From Paraburkholderia sp. (GTDB lineage Bacteria; Pseudomonadota; Gammaproteobacteria; Burkholderiales; Burkholderiaceae): a stretch of 64,000 bases of DNA. The position numbers were made by a program, and so were the translations under genes. Numbering within the stretch: the first letter of the stretch is position 1; each line of letters opens with the position of its first letter. Below, piece by piece: positions 24,407 through 32,203 of the stretch. The stretch spans positions 1,322,001 through 1,386,000 of the forward strand of contig NZ_JAPWKB010000019.1 of NCBI RefSeq assembly GCF_028283785.1, read 5' to 3'. The notes beneath the pieces are model-generated. The model saw only the letters and a list, made by a program, of their open reading frames with translations, searched no databases and had not been told where the DNA came from.

Positions 24407-26960
24407 TGCTGTCGCCTCCGATCAATGCGAGCTTGGCCTGCAACACGCCGGGTTCGAGCACCATGCGCAAGTCTTCGAGTGAACGTCGCTGCAAATCCGC
24501 TTCGTCGTCGATATCGCTTAGCAGCGAGTCCCAATCGTCCGGATGCGTGGCCTTCAGCTGCGTGTAAATCTGGATGCCCTGTTGCGCGGAAGTCCGTGCA
24601 TCGGACAACAACCGCGCCTCGCTGCGAAAACGTTCGGAGATGCCCGTTTCGAGCCGCTGCGCGCCTCCGATCGATCCACCCGCGCGGTATTGACGCCACG
24701 CGCTTTGCGCCCGCGCCAGCATCGCCTGCGCACGCGACAGCGCCTTGTCGCGCATCGCGGTCACATCGGTCTGCACCGCGCGCACGTACCACGCGTCTTC
24801 GACCGGATCGAGCGCGCCGTAAAACGCCAGCAAGCGATCGTCGTAGCCGCCCGTACCCCGCGCCTTCCGAACCTCGGCATACTGATCCGCGACCGCTTTC
24901 TTGTGCGCCTGCTCTTTACCGAGCGCGTCGGACCACGGACCCGCAGGTATCGCCTGAAGCCCGGCGAGCGCCTGCTGGCTGTCGCCGCGTTGCCATGCCG
25001 CCGTGACCGCATCGTGGCGCGCAATCACATCCGTGGACGGCAGACGACTGGTCTGCAACTGCTGGAATTGCGCCTGAAACGGCGGCGTCGAAAAATGCGC
25101 GGTCTTCAACGAAGCGAGCAAGGGCACCAGCCGACGCGCGAGCAGATCGTTCAGCAATTGCGTGTAGCGGCGCAAGTCGTCGCGAAGCCGGTCGAGTCCC
25201 GCGAGACGCGGATAACGCTGCGCGTAATCGTCGAATACCGATGGCAGCGCATCGGGCCGGTCGCGCGCGAGCTCGGTGGCGATCGTCGTATTCAGCCGGT
25301 CGATTGCCGCCAGATAGACCGAATCGTCGCTCTGCAATTTGCGCAGATGACTCATCGCCTGAGCGTACGGTTCGTTGAATGCCGGAACGTACGACGCGAC
25401 GCGATCGAGCGTGCGTTGATGATTTTGCGCATCGTCATTCCAGCGCCTGAGCAGATCGTTAAGCGTGGGTTCGTCGGCATAGAGCCGGATCGGCGCATCC
25501 GGGCCGCCACGACCCGTTACGAACCGCTCCAGGTCACCGACCCACTGCAATTCGACGATTAGTGCGCTCGCGTCCGAGTTCGGCGCACCGAGTGCTTTCA
25601 TCCGCTCGATGGTCGCGCTTGCGCCGTTGAAATCACGCCGGTTCAGCGCGCTGAGCCAGGTCGGCACCAGCGCCTTCATCAATGCCTCGGTGCCGAGCGC
25701 CTTGTATTGCGTGTCCGACGGATGACTCTTCAGATGATCGTTGGCGAGACGCGACGCGGTTTCGTAATTGCCCGCGGCGAGCATGTCGCGGATTTCGCGC
25801 TCGCTCGCGCCACGCATGTGCAGCGCAATGCCGACCGCAGCAATCGCCACGACCACGAAAAAGCCGCCCCACGCGATGCGCCGCACTGCCGTCCGGTCGT
25901 TTCCCGCGAACGCGCGGCTCATTTCCGTCAACAGCACCCGTCCTCTCGACGGCGGACGGGCCGGACGCGGCGTCCGGATCGCGAGCGCATCGTGCCGGTC
26001 GTGACGGTCGTGCTTTTCCTGTTTGACGAGATCGGTCGCGGTTGGAATCGACGCGTCGTTGATCTCGTCTTCGCGCTGCATCGCGCGATCGACGCAGAAA
26101 ATCTCGAGGAACGAATGCGCGGCGCCTACGAACAGGGTTTTGTCCGCATCCGACGCTTCCGCCGCCTGTTGACCCTGTGCATGAGTACTGGCCGCGCCCG
26201 GTGCCGGGAGCATTTGAGTGACCGTCGGTTCGATTACTTCGTTGTTATGCAGCGCGAGCTTGTAGACGAAGTGATCGCCACCGAATGCGACCACGTCGCC
26301 GTCGTTGAGCGGCACCGCGATTTCATCGAGCCGCTTGCCGCCCACGAAAGTACCGTTGGTGCTGCCGAGGTCTTCGATAAACGGCGTGCCGCCTTTCAGG
26401 AAAATATGCGCGTGACGACGCGAGATGTAATTGACCTGATGCGGAAAGCGCTCTTTGTAGCGCGCGAACAGATCGTCGGCTTTACTGACCAGAAACGGAA
26501 ACGCGTGCACATCGATCGGTTGCAGTCCGAGATCGGACCGTTCCGGATGCAAGGTCAGCGACACCGCCTGCGGTGCACGCGGTTTGACGACCCGCGCGCG
26601 CGGCGCGATACCCACGCGGTACGACAGTTCGCCGCCGAAATTCAGTTCGTCGCCTGCGCGCACGCGGCTTGGAATCTGTTGAACCGCGACGCCGTTTAGC
26701 GTGGTGCCGTTCTTGCTATCGAGATCGGCGACATAGACGTCGCCCAGTTCCATGAAAATGCGCGCGTGCCGGCGCGACAGTTTGGTCAGCAGTTCGCGCG
26801 GGTATTCGTCGAACGGTGCTTCGCTGCGGCCTATCGCAAACAGTTCGTCGCAGATCCGGATTGCGCCCAGCGCCGGATGAGAAACAGGCGACAGCACGAT
26901 GTCGAACGCATCGGCCTGTGTCGCATGTATCTCAGCAATGGAAGCGTCGCCGGGGTTCAT
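24393..26960 (-). CDS. twin-FHA-domain membrane protein
   Basis: 855 residues if the ATG at 26960 is used; a TTG at 27032 or GTG at 26972 are alternatives and none has a good ribosome site. Two FHA domains are clear: FAIGRSEAPF...LSRRHARIF...DLDSKNGTTLNG (about 40-115) and ISRRHAHIF...IEDLGSTNGTFVGG (about 175-210). Both keep the Arg, SxxH and N-G residues that read phosphothreonine. A single membrane helix (about 364-381, GGFFVVVAIAAVGIALHM) leads to a 470-residue helical C-terminal part rich in Arg/Asp/Gln. It probably couples the kinase and phosphatase to the exporter whose genes follow. Confidence 0.9.
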   Translation of the reverse strand: MNPGDASIAEIHATQADAFDIVLSPVSHPALGAIRICDELFAIGRSEAPFDEYPRELLTKLSRRHARIFMELGDVYVADLDSKNGTTLNGVAVQQIPSRVRAGDELNFGGELSYRVGIAPRARVVKPRAPQAVSLTLHPERSDLGLQPIDVHAFPFLVSKADDLFARYKERFPHQVNYISRRHAHIFLKGGTPFIEDLGSTNGTFVGGKRLDEIAVPLNDGDVVAFGGDHFVYKLALHNNEVIEPTVTQMLPAPGAASTHAQGQQAAEASDADKTLFVGAAHSFLEIFCVDRAMQREDEINDASIPTATDLVKQEKHDRHDRHDALAIRTPRPARPPSRGRVLLTEMSRAFAGNDRTAVRRIAWGGFFVVVAIAAVGIALHMRGASEREIRDMLAAGNYETASRLANDHLKSHPSDTQYKALGTEALMKALVPTWLSALNRRDFNGASATIERMKALGAPNSDASALIVELQWVGDLERFVTGRGGPDAPIRLYADEPTLNDLLRRWNDDAQNHQRTLDRVASYVPAFNEPYAQAMSHLRKLQSDDSVYLAAIDRLNTTIATELARDRPDALPSVFDDYAQRYPRLAGLDRLRDDLRRYTQLLNDLLARRLVPLLASLKTAHFSTPPFQAQFQQLQTSRLPSTDVIARHDAVTAAWQRGDSQQALAGLQAIPAGPWSDALGKEQAHKKAVADQYAEVRKARGTGGYDDRLLAFYGALDPVEDAWYVRAVQTDVTAMRDKALSRAQAMLARAQSAWRQYRAGGSIGGAQRLETGISERFRSEARLLSDARTSAQQGIQIYTQLKATHPDDWDSLLSDIDDEADLQRRSLEDLRMVLEPGVLQAKLALIGGDSNETR

Positions 26961-27225
26961 CGTCTGGATCACTAAGCGTTTACCCGTTGTTGCGTCGGCA
27001 ACAACGGAATGCCGGCGCGGCGCCGCGCGCAAGCATGATTCGACCGAACCGCCCGGGCGGCGGCCTGAATGGATTGTAAGTCACACACTGCGGTAGTCAA
27101 TTGCCGGATTTTCCCGTTGACATACGCATTTCGATGGACACGTGATGCACTTTCTGTGATTTCGGCGAAACTGCCCGTGCGCACGATGCACCACGAAAAC
27201 CGGTTGATTCGCACGCGAGGTGTCG
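26961..27225. other. 265-base gap between tolC-like and FHA genes
   Basis: No gene and no sigma-54 motif with correct spacing is seen on either strand. The FHA gene may be read through from the tolC promoter, or have its own undetected promoter. Confidence 0.5.
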
Positions 27226-28635
27226 CTATTTTTCCGACACTTGCGCCTGCACATCCACCGCAGGCCAACCGCCGCCCAATGCCTTGTAAAGCAGCACCGT
27301 ATCCGACAGATTCTGCTGATGATTAGCCAGCAACGCCTGTTGCGCCTGAAGCAGCGTGCGCTCGGTTTCGAAGACTTCGAGTTGCGACACGACGCCCTCT
27401 TTCAGTTGCGCCTCGATTTGATCCGCGACCACCTGCAAACGCGACACTTCCTGCTGCAATTCGGTGCGTTGCTGGCGGTCCGCGTTCACATTGACGAGCG
27501 CGTTTTCCACTTCTTCGAAAGCGCCCATGACCGTACGCCGATAGTCCTGCTCCGCCACCGTCGTTTGCGCCTGCGTGGTCTTGACATGGGCTCGCACGCC
27601 AGGATCGAGCAACGGAATGTTGATGCTCGGCATAAAGCCGTACGTGAACGACTTGAGCAGATCGGTGAGCGCGAAACTGGCGGTGCCGCCGTGCCCCGTC
27701 AGGCTGATCGTGGGCAGTTGCGCGAGCTTGGCCTGGCCGACGAGGTCGTACGCTTCGAGCACACGAAACTCGGACGCCACGACGTCCGGGCGACGCGACA
27801 ACAATTGCGCGGGCAAACCGGCGGGAACCGGCGGCAATTGCACACGCTGCTGCAAATGACCGGTGGCGAGACGGAATTCACCGGCGGGCGTACCGATCAA
27901 CGTCGAGAGCGCATTGTTGGCGAGATCTCGCGAGCGACGCAGTTCGAGCAGATCCGTCGTCAGGCGATTGATTTCCGCCTGCTGACGCAAGACCTGCGTC
28001 TTCGGCACGAGGCCGTTGCGATTCATCCCGTCGAAGATCGCGAGAATCTTGCGGTTGGTTTCGAGCGTTTGCTGTTGCTGGTCGATCTGGTCGTCGAACT
28101 GGAGAATCTGGAAATACGTGGTCGACACGTTCGACACGAGTTCGAGGTAGCCGGCGCGCCAATCCGCTTCCGTCGCGTGAAATTCGGCCTTTTGTGCCTG
28201 CACGCCCTTCTCGACCTTGCCCCAGATATCGATGTCCCAGTTCACCTGACCGCCGAGGTTGTATTGCTTGCTGAATGCCTGGCCGGTGGTCTTCTGGAAG
28301 TTCGCACCCGCGCCGAGATCGGCGGTCGGCAACGCGCCTGCATGCGCTTCGGCGATCTGCGCGCCGGCCACCTGAATACGTGCCGCCAGCGACTTGATAT
28401 CGAAGTTGCCGCTGATGGCCTGCGCGATCAGTCGATTGAGTTCCGGGTCCTGAAACGCAGTCCACCAGTCGGGTTCGATCGTCTCTGCAGCGGAAACGAT
28501 CTTGCCGCTGTTGTCCGTCCACGCCGTTTTTTCCGGCGTATCCGGGCGCTTATAGGCGGGCATGCTGACATCCACGCACGCGCACAGCATCGCAGCGCAT
28601 ACGGCGGCTGCACCGATCGAAAGCAACGAATTCAC
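27226..28635 (-). CDS. TolC/NodT-type outer-membrane channel lipoprotein
   Basis: 469 residues. A lipoprotein signal ends at LCAC (about residues 16-20), as in the NodT branch. Two outer-membrane efflux repeats follow, with WWTAFQDPELNRLIAQAISGNFDIKSLAARIQVAGAQIAEA and, in the second half, RRPDVVASEFRVLEAYDLVGQAKLAQLPTISLTG. The start is GTG at 28635 with GGAGAG upstream. It should give the exporter an outer-membrane exit duct. A sigma-54 promoter and an upstream palindrome precede it, and FHA, hlyD, isomerase, ABC and activator genes follow on the same strand. Confidence 0.93.
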   Translation of the reverse strand: MNSLLSIGAAAVCAAMLCACVDVSMPAYKRPDTPEKTAWTDNSGKIVSAAETIEPDWWTAFQDPELNRLIAQAISGNFDIKSLAARIQVAGAQIAEAHAGALPTADLGAGANFQKTTGQAFSKQYNLGGQVNWDIDIWGKVEKGVQAQKAEFHATEADWRAGYLELVSNVSTTYFQILQFDDQIDQQQQTLETNRKILAIFDGMNRNGLVPKTQVLRQQAEINRLTTDLLELRRSRDLANNALSTLIGTPAGEFRLATGHLQQRVQLPPVPAGLPAQLLSRRPDVVASEFRVLEAYDLVGQAKLAQLPTISLTGHGGTASFALTDLLKSFTYGFMPSINIPLLDPGVRAHVKTTQAQTTVAEQDYRRTVMGAFEEVENALVNVNADRQQRTELQQEVSRLQVVADQIEAQLKEGVVSQLEVFETERTLLQAQQALLANHQQNLSDTVLLYKALGGGWPAVDVQAQVSEK

Positions 28636-28717
28636 GATACTCTCCAGTGGGCGCCAGGGGTTCGGTCCGAAGACCGGTTGGGTCGGCGCATCTGTTTGTC
28701 TGTTCGCAAATGACTAA

Positions 28718-28733
28718 GGCATAGGCCGTGCCA
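28718..28733 (-). promoter_or_regulatory. sigma-54 promoter of the tolC-FHA-hlyD-ppi-ABC run
   Basis: On the minus strand, TGGCACG-N4-ATGCC with GG and GC 10 bases apart; only the T before GC departs from consensus. It lies 84 bases before the channel start. Confidence 0.72.
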
Positions 28734-28855
28734 TCTGCGTCAGCAATCGTGAATTAGCCTCGAAAAGCCCTGTAAACACGGGGTAAACCGAATGAGGCGC
28801 CAGCGCGGCCTACGCTGGTTCATGCGCGCAAGCATGTCTGGGTGACGGCTCGCGC

Positions 28856-28880
28856 CCAACACAGCAACACAAATCGTTGG
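28856..28880. promoter_or_regulatory. CCAACA-N13-CGTTGG upstream activator site candidate
   Basis: A palindrome with one mismatch. Read on the minus strand, its near half TGTTGG ends exactly 124 bp before the -24 GG of the tolC promoter, the same spacing as at peptide 2. Confidence 0.65.
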
Positions 28881-28933
28881 TCCGGATAAAACATGTGGCG
28901 ATCACGTGACGCGTGTCGCATGCGTCGCGCGCA

Positions 28934-29386
28934 TCAGCGAGCGATCACTGTAATTTTCTTCGAATAAATCGGCGGGTTGTGCGGTATATGCATATCGTCG
29001 CCCATCAACAGTTGCAGCGTGTGACGACCCGGCGGCAGCGTGATCATCGTCTCGGTTTCGCCTGCGCCGAAATGCAGGTGATTCCGGTCGGAGGGAATTT
29101 CCTGGTCCATCGGCGGCAGATCGGTATCGATCAACAGGTGATGGTGACCGGTGTTCGGATACTTGACGCCCTTCGGTGCGACGCCCATGAAGCGCAAGCC
29201 GAACCACACGCGAAACGGTTTGTTCGCCTGCACGACCTGGCCGTCGTTCGGATAGCCGATGTACGCGAAGGCGCCCGGCGGCGCTGGCGTCGTGCCCGCG
29301 TAAGCGGATGCGCTGACGGTCGCCGCGGCCATCGTGGCAAGCGCGGTGACGACAGCAAAGGCCGCAACAGCAATGATCCTGGACAT
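28934..29386 (-). CDS. DUF4399 secreted protein, copy 2
   Basis: 150 residues with a signal peptide (MSRIIAVAAFAVVTALATM, cut near SAYAG) and a single DUF4399 domain: AYIGYPNDGQVVQANKPFRVWFGLRFMGVAPKG, HHHLLIDTDLPP, IPSDRNHLHFGAGETE and LPPGRHTLQLLMGD. The His-rich loop could bind metal. Function of the family is unknown. It lies 21 bases after a paralogue with nearly the same central motif, so the pair arose by tandem duplication. Confidence 0.85.
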   Translation of the reverse strand: MSRIIAVAAFAVVTALATMAAATVSASAYAGTTPAPPGAFAYIGYPNDGQVVQANKPFRVWFGLRFMGVAPKGVKYPNTGHHHLLIDTDLPPMDQEIPSDRNHLHFGAGETETMITLPPGRHTLQLLMGDDMHIPHNPPIYSKKITVIAR

Positions 29387-29407
29387 GGCGTTCTCCGTCG
29401 CGGCCCG

Positions 29408-29842
29408 CTATTGCACGGTGATGGTGATCTTTTTCGAATACACCGGTGGCGAATGCGGTACGTGGTTGTAGTCGCCAAGCAGCAATTGCAGCGTGTGTTT
29501 GCCGGGCGGCAATTCGATACGCGCATCGGTTTCACCGGCACCGAAATGCAGATGATTGCGATCGGATGGAATCTCCTGATCGAGCGGCGGCAGATCGGTG
29601 TCGATCAATAGATGGTGATGCCCGGTGTTCGGCACGTTCACGCCTTTCGGACAGACACCCATATTGCGCAGTCCCATCCGCACCCAAAGTTTGCCGCCGT
29701 GAATCACGGCGCCGTCGGCGGGCCAGATGATGTATTCCTCGGCATTCGGCGGCGAAGGCGTGAGTGCGGGCGCCGCCTGCACAACCGCGCATAGCGCGAA
29801 ACACAGCGCGAACACAGCGTTAAGCACCACGGTTCTTCGCAT
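29408..29842 (-). CDS. DUF4399 secreted protein, copy 1
   Basis: 144 residues from the ATG at 29842 with GGGAG upstream; a longer frame to 29944 lacks a ribosome site. A signal peptide (VVLNAVFALCFALCAVVQA) precedes the DUF4399 domain (YIIWPADGAVIHGGKLWVRMGLRNMGVCPKG, HHHLLIDTDLPPLDQEIPSDRNHLHFGAGETDARIELPPGKHTLQLLLGD). It is very like its downstream neighbour in the middle third. The pair sits inside the peptide-export region and may act on the cell surface, but no link beyond position is visible. Confidence 0.85.
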   Translation of the reverse strand: MRRTVVLNAVFALCFALCAVVQAAPALTPSPPNAEEYIIWPADGAVIHGGKLWVRMGLRNMGVCPKGVNVPNTGHHHLLIDTDLPPLDQEIPSDRNHLHFGAGETDARIELPPGKHTLQLLLGDYNHVPHSPPVYSKKITITVQ

Positions 29843-30221
29843 CGCGCATTCTCCCGAAGAATGATCGGGTCGCCCCTCGCACGCCGGCGTTGCGGCGCGC
29901 ACGACACACGACGATCCAGTCGCGGACGCGCGCGACGGATGCATGGATGTGTGTTCAGGAACGACCGGTGAAAACCCCGATCAGTGCTGCGACGATCGTG
30001 CTTTAGCTTAGGTCGGAACTGCGTAAAAAGAAACGCCACTGTCGTTTTTGTTCCGACTCCTGAACAGCGTGCTATGGTTGTTAAGCGCTACATCGCTGCT
30101 TTAAACGTGATTGCGGCGCGCATGCGAAGCGCCGTCTGCGGGCGTCGCACAGTGCAGCAGTCGTTGCGGGAACGGGATGCATGACACCCCGATGTTCGGT
30201 CCAGACAAACAGGATTTGAAT
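29843..30221. other. 379-base divergent intergenic region
   Basis: No gene is seen. Inverted arms GTCGGAAC (30012-30019) and GTTCCGAC (30050-30057) enclose 30 bases that can extend the stem imperfectly (AAAAAG/CGTTTTT). This could be an operator or a leader hairpin for the caspase-like gene. No sigma-54 motif with correct spacing was found. Confidence 0.5.
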
Positions 30222-32156
30222 ATGTGGCGAAAACTCCTGCTGGTTGGCATGGCCGTCGCACTCCAGATTCATATGATCGGATACGCGCATGCGGTGCGCA
30301 CGCATGCTTCGCCCGACACCGGCAACGTGCCGCGCATCGCGCTCGTGATCGGCAACGACGATTATCCCGGCGGGGCATTGCACAATGCCGCGCGCGATGC
30401 CTACAGCATCGGCAATGCGTTACGCGCGCGCGGCTTCGACGTCATCGCGCGAACCAACGCAACGCCTCGGCAAATGTCCGAAGCACTCGACACATTCAAC
30501 GCGCGTCTGAAGGCAGGCGGTGTTGGCGTGTTCTATTTCGCGGGACACGGCTTCCAGTTGCACGGCGACACGTTACTGGTGCCGGCCGGCACCGATGTCG
30601 ACGCACCCGCGCAACTCATTACGTCGGCGTTCAATATGAAGCGTCTGCTTCAGGTCCTGGCAGCGCCGCGTGCGCATATGCGCAATGTGATCATCGTCGA
30701 TGCATGTCTGAACGATCCATTCGGGAATCGTGATACATCGATGGCGTCAACTCAAAAAGCACTGCCACCGCGCACCATCGCGACCTTCGCGACCGCGCCC
30801 GGCGAACTCGCAGACGACGGCGCTTATCACGGCATTTTTACGGCGAGCCTGGTGGATGCGCTATCCGCATCGCACGCGCCGACACTCGACGACGCGTTGC
30901 AACGCGCGGCGTCCGATGTATCCGCAGCGACGCATGGGCGGCAACGTCCGTGGCATGCATCGTCTTACGATCGTTCGTCCACTTCGACACCGGCCACGTT
31001 GCTCGCGGCGTCGCCGAGTGAAAACGAAGACTTGGACGGGGCACGCCATCGCGGCATTTTGCCTAAAGACAGTAACGAGCAATACGAGTTGTCGTTCTGG
31101 GATTCGATCAAGGACAGCACCTACGCAAGCGATTACGAAGCCTATTTAAAGGCCTATCCGAATGGACGCTTTGCGCCGCTTGCGAAGGCGCGCATCGATC
31201 GGTTGAAGGCGTCGTCGTCGGCTGCGCCCAAACCGGCGGTGACGCCAACGCCTGCACCCGCAGCGCCGTCACCTGTGCCCGCTGCGCCGCAACCGTCACA
31301 TGCAGCGTCGGCGACGCCCGTTCCGCAAGCCACGCATGCAGCGCCGCCACCCGTCGCCACGCCACCCGCCGCAGCGCCGCCAACGCCCGCGCCGCAAACA
31401 CCTAAGACCGCGTCGGCCAATACGACGGCGGTCACCAACGGCACCGAGAGCAAGGACTGCGCGACCTGTCCGGTGATGATCGCCATTGCGCCCGGCGCGT
31501 TCACGATGGGCAACAAGGCGTCCGACCCATCCGAGCGGCCGCCGCATCGTGTGACGATTGCCGCGCCGTACGCGATCGGCAAGTTCGAAGTCACTGTCGA
31601 GCAATACGGCGCGTGCGTTGCGGCCAATGCATGTACGAAATTGACGCCGGAGTCGAATACCGTCAAGAACGCACCGGCACGCGATCTGAGTTGGGACGAC
31701 GCGCAGCAGTACGTTAAATGGCTGACGAAAACCACGGGCAAGACTTATCGTCTACCGACGGAATCCGAGTGGGAATACGCGGACCGTGCGGGCACTTCCA
31801 CTACGTACTGGTGGGGCGATGCGATGCGCAAAGGCGTCGCCAACTGCACCGAATGCGGCGATCCGTATCACAAGGAAGGCCCCGAACCGGTCGGCACGTT
31901 CGCGGCCAATCCGTACGGCCTTTACGACATGAACGGCGGCGTCTGGGAATGGGTCGGCGACTGCTGGCACGATACCTATCAGAACGCACCTGCCGACGGC
32001 ACCGCGTGGGACTATCCGGGCTGCAATATGCGCGTGATTCGCGGCGGGTCGTGGCGCGAAGGCGCGAGCTATATGCTGACGTCCACGCGCTTCAAGTACA
32101 GCGCGAGCGTACGTCAATCGCAGGATGGCTTTCGTGTGGTGAAGGAACTGAAGTAA
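30222..32156 (+). CDS. caspase-like (C14) protease fused to FGE-sulfatase domain
   Basis: 644 residues. A signal peptide ([24 protein letters not shown]) is followed by a caspase-fold domain ([26 protein letters not shown]) whose catalytic pair is His109 in FAGHGF and Cys162 in VDACLN. A Pro/Ala-rich linker (about 330-400) leads to a formylglycine-generating-enzyme-type domain: [56 protein letters not shown] and [14 protein letters not shown]-like domains often bind ligand rather than oxidise cysteine. The protein is probably periplasmic. It converges on the Ser/Thr kinase gene; a role in processing or control of the secreted peptides is inferred from position only. Confidence 0.9.
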   Translation: MWRKLLLVGMAVALQIHMIGYAHAVRTHASPDTGNVPRIALVIGNDDYPGGALHNAARDAYSIGNALRARGFDVIARTNATPRQMSEALDTFNARLKAGGVGVFYFAGHGFQLHGDTLLVPAGTDVDAPAQLITSAFNMKRLLQVLAAPRAHMRNVIIVDACLNDPFGNRDTSMASTQKALPPRTIATFATAPGELADDGAYHGIFTASLVDALSASHAPTLDDALQRAASDVSAATHGRQRPWHASSYDRSSTSTPATLLAASPSENEDLDGARHRGILPKDSNEQYELSFWDSIKDSTYASDYEAYLKAYPNGRFAPLAKARIDRLKASSSAAPKPAVTPTPAPAAPSPVPAAPQPSHAASATPVPQATHAAPPPVATPPAAAPPTPAPQTPKTASANTTAVTNGTESKDCATCPVMIAIAPGAFTMGNKASDPSERPPHRVTIAAPYAIGKFEVTVEQYGACVAANACTKLTPESNTVKNAPARDLSWDDAQQYVKWLTKTTGKTYRLPTESEWEYADRAGTSTTYWWGDAMRKGVANCTECGDPYHKEGPEPVGTFAANPYGLYDMNGGVWEWVGDCWHDTYQNAPADGTAWDYPGCNMRVIRGGSWREGASYMLTSTRFKYSASVRQSQDGFRVVKELK

Positions 32157-32203
32157 CGCTGATGGGGAGTCGCACGCGGTAGCGGCCTTGCAAGCCGTGC
32201 CGA

